The notes below the pieces were generated by a model. That model was not told where the DNA came from. It worked only from the letters and a program-made list of their open reading frames with translations, and did no database searches. Positions 34,804 to 46,806 of a DNA stretch of 64,000 nt are shown piece after piece. The DNA is from Maratus speciosus (Eukaryota; Arthropoda; Arachnida; Araneae; Salticidae), in NCBI GenBank assembly GCA_963932465.1, contig OZ010786.1:276428411-276492410 (forward strand). The letters run 5' to 3'. A program made the position numbers and the translations under genes. Position 1 is the first letter of the stretch, and each line of letters opens with the position of its first letter.

Positions 34804-35935
34804 TTACTTTTTTTTGGGGGGGGGGGGGGCGTAATAATTCTTAAATGAACCTGAAATTTGCATCGCAAGTCCGTACAGTCAAAACTACCTGTCCGTACAA
34901 AATTACTTTTACGTCATGACAACATCTTTCAAACTTCTTGCTGCTGTTTAATTCGCATTTCCAATACAGTGCTTTTCAGAAATTGCACGTTTCACCCACA
35001 GTTATGCATGTCCCGGAACGTTTAAATCAGTAATTTGGATTTCAGAAGCAATGCGTGCATGCTACTGTTATTAAGCCTATTTTGCCGATCTCTTAACGGC
35101 GTTCTCGATCAATTCTATTTGGATTTCGAATCTATTTCGATTCGACTGGAATTCGGCTTCTTATTCACTTTCAAGCATTCACCGAGATTTTTTACGGGCA
35201 TTTCAAACGATATTTTGAAGCTACATAATTGCAGCGAAAGATTTTGTACCGAAACAGAGAAACGTAAACAAACCCGATCGCCAAGGCCTCTTACACAATA
35301 ACCAACCAGGTGCATTTCTCGGTCGTTGCCATTAAACAATAACAAATAATCGCGATTTCTGTGCCACGTACGTTAGCGTAATATATATATAGATTGATTT
35401 TTTGGTATTGCGTGCACTCTCATTTAAAAACTAATTATGATAGAACCTTGAAATTATCTATATTCTTAGTTTACATGTGTTAGTTTATGCTGAACTTCAA
35501 TTTAGTCTGATTTTTGTCAGAGAAAATTGTATATTAAAAAAAAAAGTATACATTTTTTGGTACAATTTAGTGAATATTATTAGAAAAGACATTATTTATA
35601 CTAAAGGATTTGAATATACTTTCAAATTTAGGTTCAGTGTAAAATATAGTATTATAAGTAACAAAATATGAAACATTAAACATATATCTGCAGTAGAATT
35701 TGTAGTCGTGCGCGCAAAATGCATATTCATATTTTTCAAAATCCACTTTTGTCGTTATGATTTAATTAATTAATATTACTAAATATATATGCATTTTAAT
35801 ATTTTATCAAACCAAAAGAATGTGTGAAAGTAAAGAAAAAACTGTTGCGTTTCATTGATTGGTTAAGAAACTACAGAGTTTTTCCTACTGCTTTAAATTT
35901 GGTCATTTTCTGGCTGCTCAACGTGATCTGCTTCC

Positions 35936-36402
35936 TTAATTAGCCTCCCCACTAAATTTTTACTATAAATATTTGTAAATGGCTAATAATCTATAAATAT
36001 GTAGGTCACTAGCCTTTATTGCTCTAACAAGTTTCTACTTTCCACGTTCCATGGTTTTTGAAAAACACGGCTGTGGCAGACACGAGTAATCTTATAATGG
36101 TTCCGTTTTTAATTTTTAAGTACGGAACCATAAAAAATACTTAGCAAAATCTAGTTTAATGAAATCCAAACAAGTATTAACACTTTTGAGAGATAATTGA
36201 AAGAATTCTTGTATAAAGAATGGAAATAATTCTAGACGAAACTATTGTTTAGAAAGTTGTGAAATTTTGTGAAGTTATACTGAAGGAATGGGAAATTGAG
36301 TAAAAAAAAGCAATTAATTCGAATTTTCGCCACCGAAGGACGTTTTGTAATGAATTACACATTTAGGTACCAAATTTATTAAATATATATATATTTGCGA
36401 AA
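35936..36402. other. AT-rich stretch, no gene recognised
   Basis: Nothing beyond simple AT-rich sequence and a short (TA)n at about 36381-36392 was recognised. Confidence 0.5.
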
Positions 36403-37530
36403 TTAAATAAAAAAAAAAATATGAATTGTAACTTGTAAAACTTTTAATAGAAATCAATATCTACATATTCAAATATGGAAATTCAAAATTACAGCTCATT
36501 GTTACAATTAGAATTAACCCAAAATTACACCTAAATTATTATAAGAAGTTCCGAACCTTAAACCTGCATGATCCAAAAAATTACCGTACCAAATGACTTC
36601 CAGTTTGGTATCCGCAGTTATAATTTACCGAAGACTCCAAGTTTTATGGGAAAATTAGGAGTTAGTATTTAAAATAAAATAGTTTTTTTTAATTTACATT
36701 TTTTTTTTTTTAACAATAAAACACGGTTTACATGACGGCTATGATTTTCAACTCGAATTCAGGCGTTCCTTTTACAAGTTTCTGTAGAACAGTTTTGTGT
36801 GTGGAAAACTTTAAAGGAGGGTCGTTTAATTACGGACACGCTGAACTTGGATTACCATGAGATTGATATATTTTATTGAGATTTACCAAACTCAAGAAAT
36901 ATGAAAGCTACTTTTTTCTCCCGGCACATGCCGAAAGGACTAATAATAAGGTAGAAGCAGCAGCGGTCATGCGATAACTTCAATTTTCCTTTTAAATTGT
37001 CCGGTTTCAGTTTTCCGATTTTTTTCTTTTCTTTTCAACCTTCCATCCGCAAGAGTCTCGGATAACTAATAGAATAGAAATCAGATAATAGAAATCAGAT
37101 CTTTAATAGAAATCAGTATCTAGTTATTATTACAAAATTACAGGGACGCAGGCAGGGACGTTGGACGGACACGCGGAACGCCGCGCTCCGCGAATTCTGC
37201 TGCGGTGTATTGAAATATATATTTTTTCAAAATTTAAGAAAAAAAAATACGTATTGCCACTTGTAAAGCTTTTAATAGAAATCAATATCTAGTTATTCAA
37301 ATATGGAAATACAAAATTACAGCTCATTATTTCAATTACAATTAATCCAAAATTACACCTAAATTAACATAAGTAGTTCAAAACATTAAACCAGCATATT
37401 GCAAAAAAATTACTGGACCAAATGACTCCCAGTTTTGTATCCACAGTTATAATTTACCGATGACTTCAAATTTTATGTAAAAATTAGGTTTTAGTGTTTA
37501 AGATAAAATAGTTTTTTTTTTTAAATTTCT
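36403..37530 (+). repeat. Pair of ~300-bp direct repeats with GC-rich hairpin between
   Basis: 36403-36700 and 37228-37530 match along their length (TTTTAATAGAAATCAATATC, AAAATTACAGCTCATT, CCAAAATTACACCTAAATTA, GTTATAATTTACCGA). A third, shortened trace lies at 37094-37142. Between them, 37155-37190 is GC-rich with a CGCGGA..TCCGCG stem. I considered LTRs, but the copies lack TG..CA ends and no retroelement frame lies between. Confidence 0.7.
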
Positions 37531-39341
37531 ATATGCAACCGACCTTTTAAGAAAAAGTTAAGTATAACTTTAATTACTACATATTATTACTATTTGTTAC
37601 TACCAGTCACACTTTTGAGACTGAGTTAGTAGGGGGGTGAAATCTTTTATCCAGAACTGCACAATCACAATAAAAATATAAATATTATTAAATTGAAAAA
37701 CATCGGTTTTATGATTTTGCACCACAAAACTCAAGACATGAAAATCATTTACCTTTAATACTCTTATTTAAATGTAACCCTTAGTATCACAGTGTTGGAT
37801 ATCTGCAACATACACCGGGCTTTAAAATGTGATTTTATTTATTGCTAATATCTCGCAACAGTTAATATAAATTGTTCATGGGTCAAAATCTGAAAACTGG
37901 ACAATTTGCGCCCACTGCCAAGCATACTTCATTAATTATACTAAAACCAAAAACTGAAAAATGTAGAATATTGTAACATTTCTTATAACAATTACCAATG
38001 ATAATGGACATATAATGATATATTAATAATTAATTTTAAGCTTTAAACAAACGAAATCGTCATTTCAGTCCCTGTCCCCGGATACAAATATCCAATATTA
38101 AATGTATGCTGTAAAAGTTCCTATAAATATTATTAACTTTTGTTATTATATATTTATACCTATATATATATATATATATATATACAGTATGGAAAAATAT
38201 AATTCTCCTTCATTGGTATAGATTGTATAGTAAAATATTGTAGTAAATATATTTGTCCCTGAGGTTGACCATCATACAATAAGCTATAATCGAGTTGTAA
38301 AAGTTGTGGATCTGTTCTATACGCTTTTCAATTTATTTGAATTCCGATGTAGAGTGGATAAGAATTAATTGGGTAATTTCCTAATGGAATAATTTACGAA
38401 ATATTAACTCTAAAGTATCAGTTAACTTTATCTACTGACGGTACTTATAAGTACTATTAAAGTAACTTGTTATAAAATTCATTTAATACATGGATTAGTG
38501 ATAATCAGTGATGTAAAATATCCGGGTATTTATTTTTAAGGGTAAATAACCAAGGTTATATACCCGGATAAACACCCATTTTGGATATTTATTCTTCAAT
38601 CAAATATAGTTGTGAAAAATCCTCTTATTACCATTAGTTATAATGGATTGGTATAAAAGAAAGAAAAATTTAGAACTTTAGACTCCTTATAACTTTTAAA
38701 TTTGAGAGAAACTTAACATTTTATATTTAAATATTGAATTTAAATGTATTGAAATAATCAATAAATTTCAATTCTTTGACACATTCAAAATGAACATCAT
38801 ATTTTGACATCGTATTTGGCTTTGTCGTTAAATTTTATCTTGGGATACAAAATATGAAGTCATTCAATCAAGTAGTTTAAGAATTAGAAATAAAGATTTC
38901 AAATTCGGAATTCCTAATGTTAAATTCATTTTTAAACGTTGCAACGCAGATAGCAATTCAGTTAGTTTACCACATTACGAAATAAGCTGCAATTTTATAA
39001 TTCACATATTTTAAAGCGTTTAGAAAACGATTTTTGTTCAGAAAATGATTTTATTCTTCGTTATTTTTTTTTTTGAAAAAATATACTTTTTTATTAATTT
39101 TCTAAAAAAATATGAAATGTAACCTATGACTTTTTAAAAACAGAAATCTATTTCTAGAACCTTCAATTATGATAATATAAAATGACAACTCATTCCGCCT
39201 AGTAGTTCTTGAGTTATTCTTTAGGCTATTCTCAAATCCAAAGACGTTACTTTCTGCCATATTTTTAATTGATTTTTGTTTGGAAACGCATGGAATTGGC
39301 TCGTATCCTTATTCAGAAATTAAATAATCGAAAGACGTTTT

Positions 39342-39377
<36 letters not shown>

Positions 39378-40904
39378 GTAAAGGAGGAAGAGCTTTTAGA
39401 AAATACTATCAAATCGGGCGTTTTGAACCATATTTCCAACGCGACAGCTCGAGAATGGGGAAAAACTTCTCATCACGTGACAAGAATTGCTTATAACTCG
39501 ATAAGTAATTTATTTATCAGAAAATGGAAAACGTGTTTCGATTCGAAATCGCTTCAATAGTCAGCCCTGCCAATTTTATTTCTTTACTTTTGAAATACTT
39601 TTAACTTTTTGAATCAGAAAGTTTCGCGTTGTTGAGCAGGGAACTTGAGAACCGCCTTAAAAAAACTACCCGCATTGTAAACTGTTTGGCAAGGACTGTA
39701 AATTGATTTAACGTTAGTAGTTCCAAATTTTAAACCTTTTTACTTCATGGACTACTTGACGGAAGGACTTCCTATTTGCTATTCTTTAGATAAAATTTAC
39801 AGGAAAAGGCAAGTGCGGTGTCAAAATTTCGCTCTCATATTGAAAATTTCAGAGTTTGGTGCAATATCTGTATGAATATTATCCCTAAACTTATATAAAT
39901 TTTTAAAACATAGGTACATTGACAAGTTTATGGTCCAATGGCTATTTCCATATTTTTTTCTCTGATAATTTGGACATTAAAATGTTTTGTTGCTTTCTGT
40001 CCAGCTGTACATCCTTGCATCAGTAGATTTAAAATATCTGTTGCAAGATAGAGAAAACAAATACTAGATATTTCGTTTATTATTATTTGTCCCGAATAAG
40101 TTTCTGCTAATTTATTTATTTTTAAATAAAGATACAAGAAGTAGTTATGACACTGTATTACGCTTTTTATGTATATTAAATTAATGTGAAGTTCATTTGA
40201 TTAAAGGATTCAATTAGTTCTACAGTCGGTTTAGAAATAGGGTCCATTTTTTACTCATACGAATCCAAGTACAAAACATCCCCTAAAAGTTTTCTTTTTA
40301 ACTGATGATCTTCTTCCCTAACTAACATAATTTTGAAAAGTAAATTTACTATATTTTATGCTTTTAATTCGTTTTAGTTCTTTGGAATAATAGTTTCCCA
40401 TCATAGGAGCTGTACATATATAACGTTATCACATTTTTGATAATTTTTCACCCCCTTCCTCCTTACGATATCATACGTTATCATCTCACAACACCCCTTC
40501 CTTCCCACCACCCAAATAATATCGTTATCAATGTCTAAAAGTTATTTTGATTTTTGCATTATTTTTATTTTCCTCTTTTGTTTGCAGTGATGCAGATATG
40601 GTTATACATTTATTATTCGCGTATTTATTGATTCAGATGAAGAGAAGTCAATAAAATATCATTATTATATATGAAGTATTTTTATATCAAGTAACACTTA
40701 AAAAAAATAGCCCCTATTTAAAAGTATTCAAAAATAGCTATTTGTTACATAATGCATTAAACAGTAATAATGTCTTCTTGCACTTGGGAGCAGAATTTCT
40801 TATGAACAAAACAGGTGGACAACAATTTTTCTGTTCTCTTTACTAGTAAATACAACAAGTAACATTTCAAACATGCTTCGGACCAAGTTTTGCGAACAAT
40901 GGTT
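37531..40904. other. AT-rich stretch, no gene recognised
   Basis: Holds (TA)n at 38161-38186 and a T run at about 39345-39376. The open frame after that run (39375-39560, no known domain) could be a terminal exon with a T-rich acceptor or, on the other strand, a retroposed sequence with an A tail. I cannot decide between these. Confidence 0.4.
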
Positions 40905-41329
40905 TATACACTCTAAATTAAAATGTCTGAAATTCAGACACTTAAGTGTCTGAAATGGAGTGTTCAGTTTTCAGACATTTTAAAATGTCTGAATTTTTTC
41001 AGACACTTTTTGCGTCTGAATTTCAGACACTTCAAACGTCTGAATCGCATCCATTTTTTTTGTAAGCATCATACGTAGCCATGTTTGACCACGTTGAATC
41101 CTGGAAAAATATTTGGCTGTGGTCCTGCCCCTCCCCCCCCCCCCCCCCAATACAGCCTGATTTTTTTTGTGCTCTCAGTTTTGGTATACAATTTTCGTTA
41201 CGTTGATAATTTAAATCTTTTACGACATTGTACTGATTATAATCAATATCTTGAACTTCAGGAGTAGAACAAGATTAAAAAACAAAAAATATTTATCTAA
41301 ATATTAGATTTTTTTAAATTTATTTTGTT

Positions 41330-42170
41330 TTTAACCTTATTTTACTTTAAAAGTTCAAAATATTGATTATAATCAGTACAATTTCGAAACAGATTTAAAA
41401 TATAAGCTTTACAAATATTGCACATCAAATTTGGGGGCACTACAGTCGTAGGGGGACGGGGCACTTCCCAGTTTGCCCTTCCTTTAATCAAGAAGTACTT
41501 TTGCAAAAAACGCAACCCTGCATTATAGTTGTCTAAATTGAGATGTCCGATATTCGGGAGTATCCGTTGTGGAGGTTAATGAACATTCTCGAATAGCGAA
41601 CACCTCTATTTAACGAATACTTTTTTAATCAGCAGACATACATATTTGTATATTTTTACCTCAAAAAAGTAGACATCTCCAATTATCGGACAAATTCCGC
41701 GTTCCCGAAGTGTTCGCTATTAAGGGCTTTTAAGGTACATAGATAAATATATATATATATACTTTATAATCTTGTCCTACTCTAAAAGTTCAAAATATTT
41801 ATTATACTCGGTTGAATGTGGAAAAAGATTTAAAATATCAGATGTACGAAAATTGCAAAAATCCCCCCCCCCCCAAAAAAAAAATGAAAATATAAAAAAA
41901 TATATTGCCACATAGGCAATTTTACATATACATCACTTGATAATCACAACAGCCATTTAACTATGAATAATGACAATAAATAAATAAATATTCTACTTTA
42001 ATAACATTGGGGAAAAAATGACTTTGGTATTTTGTTAAATATATTTGCGTTTTTAAACTTGTCCTACTCTAAAAGTTCAAAACTTTCATTATAATCAGTG
42101 CAAGATTTAAGATATCAGCTTTACAAAAATTCATGCAAAATCCCCCCCCCCCCCAAAAAAAAAAATGAAA
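41330..42170 (+). repeat. Three spaced direct repeats with poly-C tails
   Basis: The block AAAAGTTCAAAAT(A)..TTATAATCAGT..AGATTTAA(A)ATAT..CTTTACAAAA recurs at about 41350, 41790 and 42070. The last two copies end in runs of 12 (41863) and 13 (42142) C followed by A runs. The first two share a GTCCTACTCTAAAAG lead only partly. Confidence 0.6.
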
Positions 42171-42299
42171 ATACTTATTTAAAAATTATGTTTTTAAAAA
42201 ATTTATATTTCCACATGGGCAAGTTTTTATGTAGATCAGAGGGTACTCACAAAAGCTATTCAACTATCAATAAAAACAAATAAGTACATATTCTATATT

Positions 42300-43465
42300 A
42301 AAAACATGAGGAAAAAATAACTTATGATTTCCAAACTTCTTTCGTCTTAAATATATACAGTAACATCTGTCATTTTTGTATTTTTCGTATAAGTGCATAT
42401 AAATAAAGTTACCACAATTTTAAATACGAAATCTAGTTAGAGGTTTTTACTTTTTCCCATTATAAATTTCAAATTACTTTTTTATTAAAAATAATAAAAA
42501 AATCAGTATTAGAGTTGATTGCAAATCAAATACATATGTATATTTTTACAGGCAGCTTCATATAATAGACGAGTCTCATTTACTTTATTTATCTTTTTTT
42601 AATCTGCGGTTTTATGCCAGGAAGTAAGAAAGCATTCGGTCATCTTTCAAAGTTTTTTTTTATCTTTACTTCCTTGTGGCCGTCATTTACTGCGAGATAA
42701 AAATTGTCCATTGAAACTAAGAACTGACATTGAATATATAATTCGTAATAAAAAAGAACGTCATAAGTTTAAAAATATATACTTCTAGAATTAGTGGGGT
42801 TTTTTGCGAACAGATTCAAAACTAATTAAATTTCATGCAGGATTTTGTTTAGTACAATAAATAAAATCATAAAATACACTAATTTTACTACTATAAAGAA
42901 ACTTACTTGAGTTGCTGCAGGAGGTAAGAAATATTCCTCGATTTGAAATTTTAAAAACTACCACAACCACAGTGAGGGAGAAAGACTTTCATCAGTTTAA
43001 AAGGTAATCCATAATACATCCGACTAGCCATATTTAAAGGATGAGATGTTTCATCCTAAAAACAGGACCCGCCAGACAAAAGTTTCTTTTTTTTTGCCAG
43101 CTTCGACAGGACGAAGATGAATAACACAATATTATTGATATAAATTGATACGAGTTAACACTAAGCCCATTGCACACGCTTTGTAGAATTTCCGGGTGTA
43201 TTCTTCAACCGTCGTCTTCTTCTGTTCTGTGTCTATCCCGCCCTTGTATCGACGACAGCTTCTAAAAGACATTTGATGCCGAGCACACACGTCAGATGTA
43301 TGTATTCAATAAATACATAATCCAAGTTAATACGAATTAAAATCACAGTACTTCACATTTCGCAAAAAACGAATTAAAATACACGCGTACATAAAAACAA
43401 ACTTTGTTTGAATTACAACGTATACCACTTCGAACGAAGACATCTAAAACGCATGCGCAACTGGG
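42300..43465. other. AT-rich stretch, no gene recognised
   Basis: No domain or clear boundary. The part from 43160 to 43290 is GC-richer but shows no recognisable product. Confidence 0.5.
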
Positions 43466-43487
43466 AGTGCTAGTGCCCCCTGGTGGT
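43466..43487 (-). promoter_or_regulatory. CTCF-consensus-like site
   Basis: On the minus strand it reads CCACCAGGGGGCACTAGCA, very close to the conserved CTCF core (CCACNAGGGGGCGCTAG). A single match in 64 kb may be chance or part of a repeat. Confidence 0.3.
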
Positions 43488-43980
43488 TATTGCGTCGGAA
43501 GAATCAAAAATTAAGACACGTTTAAAGCAATGAAGTGTCTTAAAATAAGACGTTTGCGGATATTTTAGACATTATTCTCAGTTCGTTTACACCATGGTCA
43601 TAGTAAGACGCTTATGTATCTTAAATTAAGACATCTATAGTGTCTTAATTTTCAGATTAAGACACTTAAGTGTCTAAAATTCTTTTTCAGTCACATATGT
43701 GTCTAAATTTAAGACGCTTCTATTTGCAGTGTACATGCATACACATATGACAGAGAAATAGGAATACCAAATGTTTAGGCATTCCACATTTTAGAATTTA
43801 ATTTAATAATCATTTAATAAATTTAATAATAACTTTCATTTTTAATAAAAATGGTTAACAGACAATAAAAAGATAACTGACTATTTTGATGTAAAGAATG
43901 TGTTACAAATTAAAAGAGAAAATTTTGGTTTGATCAAAAATGATAACGATATCAAAAAACAAATCCTCCTCCCTCGAAAG

Positions 43981-44698
43981 CAGGGGTAAGCAAGTCATTT
44001 TAAGTGGGGTCCGAATACTTTTGAAAAATTTTATAGAGGTGCAGAGGAAAAATCCCATAAGTAATATAAGTATTTATTACTTTTAAACTTTTATTTTTAC
44101 ATATACACATTACATATACAATAGAAAATAGAAAACTGCAAAAATTACTACATGCATACGTATAAGTATTGAAAATTTTTTCATACACATAATAAAATGG
44201 AAAAGGCAGGAATTCGTTGTATAATTAATGCAAAAAATTACACTCGCGGTCTTGACCCAGTTTCTATAGTTTGGCTCACGTGGTGAACAGATAACCCGAA
44301 GAGTGTCTTCAAGGCGGGCATCCGTTAATCTCGAACAATATTTGTTCGTCAAAAAATTTATTTTGGAGAAAATTGTTTCACATATATATATGTGGACCCA
44401 GACATAGTAGTCAAGTCAATAGTTAGTTTTTTGCAACTTTCATACATTTCTGAGACGTGTATACCAAACAATTCGTCAGGGGATGCAGTTTTATACATAC
44501 GCAAGGAAATATCTCCTTGCAAGTCAGTTATCTCCATTTGAAGTAAAGGTTTTTCAAGACTGAACAACTTCGCAACCATATTATTAATAAATTTAATAAA
44601 ATATTATTTAGTCATTTATTAATGAATTATTTATTCAAATTGAAAATTTTTAGTGGTCCAGATTTCAATCTTCTGCGGTCCACCTGTTGCCGACCGTG
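43981..44698 (-). mobile_element. hAT transposon remnant
   Basis: The left end CAGGGGTAAGCAAG and right end, reversed, CACGGTCGGCAACAGG resemble hAT termini. The flanking octamers CTCGAAAG and CGCTAGAG agree at only 5 of 8 positions, so the duplication is decayed or the border is off. It contains the C-terminal end of a hAT transposase; the rest is deleted. Confidence 0.65.
44240..44579 (-). pseudogene. hAT transposase dimerisation domain, frameshifted
   Basis: Minus-strand reading gives LLQMEITDLQGDISLRM, then MSGSTYIYVKQFSPK, and after a frameshift near 44355 NKYCSRLTDARLEDTLRV. This order (QME..LQ, M(F)GSTY.CEQLFS, K...RSRLTD..L...LR) is the hATC dimerisation region of hAT proteins related to the GTF2IRD2/ZBED5 group. 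The catalytic RNase H-like core and BED finger are absent. Not functional. Confidence 0.85.
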
Positions 44699-45084
44699 CG
44701 CTAGAGATATCTTACGATATCATGTGGCAGATTTCCTCTACCCCTAAAATGGTAACTTATGCACAGACGCATAGGTTAATTTTGGAACTATTACTTTTTA
44801 AAGTTTTAACGCGTCTTATTGTTTCTTTTGGGAACGTTACTTTATACAGCATTCCAACTCATTTTTTCATGATGTGGGGACTCTGTTATAGTATAATTGG
44901 GCCCGATGTTGGACCATGAATAGCACCACTTTTCTGCTTTTGTAGTAAATCGTTGTTTTTGTTACAAAGTGCTACAATTGATATGATGAACATCCTACTT
45001 GTATAACGTATTACCACTACAAAAACGGAAAGAAAACTTTCTTCTGCTTTCGAACTAGTTCATTGGATAGTCTTCTTGTGTTTT

Positions 45085-45110
45085 CTGAAGAAGGAGTTTC
45101 GAAACGCGTT
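45085..45110 (+). ncRNA. Penelope-type CTGAAGAAG..CGAAAC motif
   Basis: CTGAAGAAGGAGTTTCGAAAC followed by a T run (from 45119) resembles the altered hammerhead motif seen at 17499. It may be the 3' fragment of another Penelope-like element; no protein domain lies upstream. Confidence 0.25.
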
Positions 45111-45269
45111 GCATTATCTTTTTTTTTTTTTTTTAATTGTGTGTTTAACCCTTCAATGCGCGATTTTTTATTTTGTTTTGAAAAAATTATATATGATCCT
45201 CTGAAAGGTTAATTACACAGGAAAAATAATGAAAAAAAAAATCAGAGATATATTTTCATATGAGGGGCT

Positions 45270-45465
45270 CACAACCATAGTAGACCAAGTCCACTTAAAA
45301 AAAACAAAAAAAAGGATAGCTCCTGTAGAAGGTTCAGTAAACAGTGTTTTTTCTACTGCCATAATGCACCAAGTCTGCAGTTCACATACTTTCTCATAGA
45401 TTGCATCTGTGTCCAGAGTTGGTGAAGTAATACAAGAAACCTTCACAACCATACTGAATCAAGTC
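45270..45465 (-). repeat. Three short repeats ~80 bp apart
   Basis: The blocks CCATAGTAGACCAAGTCCAC (45277), CCATAATGCACCAAGTCTGC (45359) and CCATACTGAATCAAGTCCGT (45441) share CCATA..(A/C)CAAGTC. Two are preceded by CACAAC. They may be subterminal repeats of the element carrying the relic downstream. Confidence 0.45.
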
Positions 45466-45789
45466 CGTTCTTCTGTGTACTACTCCATCACTACTTTTTT
45501 ATCTGTGACCCAGTTTTGTCGAAATCTTGCCTCATTGCTATTAGAAAAGTTTTATTTTAAATAAGTAGCGATTTCAAAACTTTTGATGAAAAATAAATGT
45601 TTGTGAATCAGATGTATAAACTATGAATGAAAAGTAATATTGTTTTTGATGACCATCCCCCCCCTTCTCTCGATAAAAGAACTGCAAAAATACCGACAGC
45701 GTTTCTCTTAATAAAATCATTACAAGGAAAAAAACTCTAATCACATAGTTCGACCTTACTCCTAAAGAGGAATGTACGACAAAGAAAAA

Positions 45790-46806
45790 GACACCCGTCA
45801 AAGAGATATTCTACTACAAAGTCTTCAGCAAAAAGTTTAATTGACACTTCAAGCAGCTAAGTACAGATACATGCAAATTATGTAATGACATATCAATCAA
45901 GAACTGGACAAAAAATGGTGAAAACACTTAAAAAAGTATTGATATCGAAGGAGAGCTCCACTTGGGGATAGCTAAACAGGCTAGAGAGAAAATAAAAACT
46001 GATAAAATTAAAGCCTCAGATGAAACGTACTGTTGTACATTCGATTTGCAAAAAGCATTACCCTTTTTAAGCTTTCAACGTACATAGCTTATTATAAACG
46101 CAATCGATATGTTTATAACTTTGGGGTGCATTCCTTTAATAATAATGGGGGATGCATGTATGTCTGGGATAAAATAGATGAAATAGAGGGGGAAAGAGGT
46201 TCTCAAGACCTTTTTAGCATTGTTGCAAGACACCAGCAGAAAATTGTAACTCGATTTAAGCGGCAACTATCAAGAAACAACCCATCTATGTTCCTGGGGA
46301 CTGGAAGGAAATTATTATTAATGTAAAGAGGAAATATACTAAATTTGATGTCATTGAAGATACGAATTCCGATTTTCTTTCTACTACAGCTTTGGGACAG
46401 TGTATCACAAACAGAAAGAAGGATACCGCGGGAATTTGTTTAAATTGAGTGGATATTGGATGGCTACGAGTTGTGAGAAATTTTATTTTCATGTTACTGT
46501 TGAAATAAACCCTCAATGTGGATAAATATTTTCGCAAAGTAAATTTGGAAAATCGGGCTCATGGGCACTAGTTACTTTCTTTGTCAAATGTTAGTCAAGA
46601 TGCGTTCGTTGTACGTGGGCCGTAGAAAAATTACTTGGGCCAAAAAGAAAGATATGACGGATCTTCTGCAATACATTCTGCCAATTCCTCAGGTTTACTT
46701 CAAGAATCTTCCAGCAGAGATCAATTCCAAATTCCAAGCTATTTCCTCTGGAGAGTCCTCAGGTGACGTTGACGATGATGATGATAGTATTGTGCACAAT
46801 GAATGA
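45790..46806 (+). pseudogene. DUF7869-type transposon protein relic
   Basis: Pieces in shifting plus-strand frames form one protein in the expected order: EIFYYKVFSKKFN, HFKQLSTDTCKLCND (CxxC), ELHLGIAKQAREKIKTDKIK, DETYCCTFDLQKALPF, AYYKRNRYVYNFGVHSF, MYVWDKIDEIEGERGSQD, FDVIEDTNSDFLSTTAL and KKKDMTDLLQYILPIPQVYF, with an acidic tail ending at 46806. These motifs are typical of an abundant uncharacterised arthropod protein I associate with DUF7869 (from memory, name to be verified), probably transposon-encoded. The usual YSDSC.GQN acidic motif is missing here, and stops at about 45838 and 45920 plus several frameshifts make it dead. Confidence 0.75.

Larger units (their letters stand above)
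30826..35398. repeat. Intermediate repeat layer, split by Transib
   Basis: The left piece CTAGCTGACCCGCC runs into CGGCG at the Transib border and resumes after it as CGGCGTTGCTCGGGCCC. The right end is GTAATATATATATAGATT at about 35379-35396. The rejoined opening reads as a common kind of arthropod dispersed repeat (inference, class unknown). The GC-richer part at 35035-35345 has an open frame but no recognisable protein. Confidence 0.4.
30630..35935. mobile_element. TTAA-flanked DNA element hosting a nested Transib
   Basis: TTAA at 30626-30629 and 35936-35939. The ends are GGGGGCAGATCACGTTGA and, reversed, GGAAGCAGATCACGTTGA (18 bp, two mismatches). Stripping the inner insertion leaves about 0.7 kb without a gene, so the outer element is non-autonomous. 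TTAA duplication suggests Kolobok or piggyBac. Confidence 0.75.
40908..43733. mobile_element. Possible DNA element with palindrome-rich ends
   Basis: The left end CACTCTAAATT and right end, reversed, CACTGCAAATAG are both next to TA. Both end regions carry many GTCTGAA/TTCAGAC or GTCTTAA/TTAAGAC palindromes, each including GACACTTAAGTGTC (40945-40958 and 43660-43673). The inner 2.4 kb holds direct repeats and poly-C runs but no transposase. The link between the two ends is inferred. Confidence 0.35.

Noticed and set aside
35035..35345. Open frames on both strands in GC-richer sequence
   Set aside because: Part of the dispersed repeat split by Transib; no protein family is recognised on either strand.
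36403..37530. LTR retrotransposon
   Set aside because: No TG..CA ends, primer-binding site or reverse transcriptase; only ~500 bp lies between the repeats.
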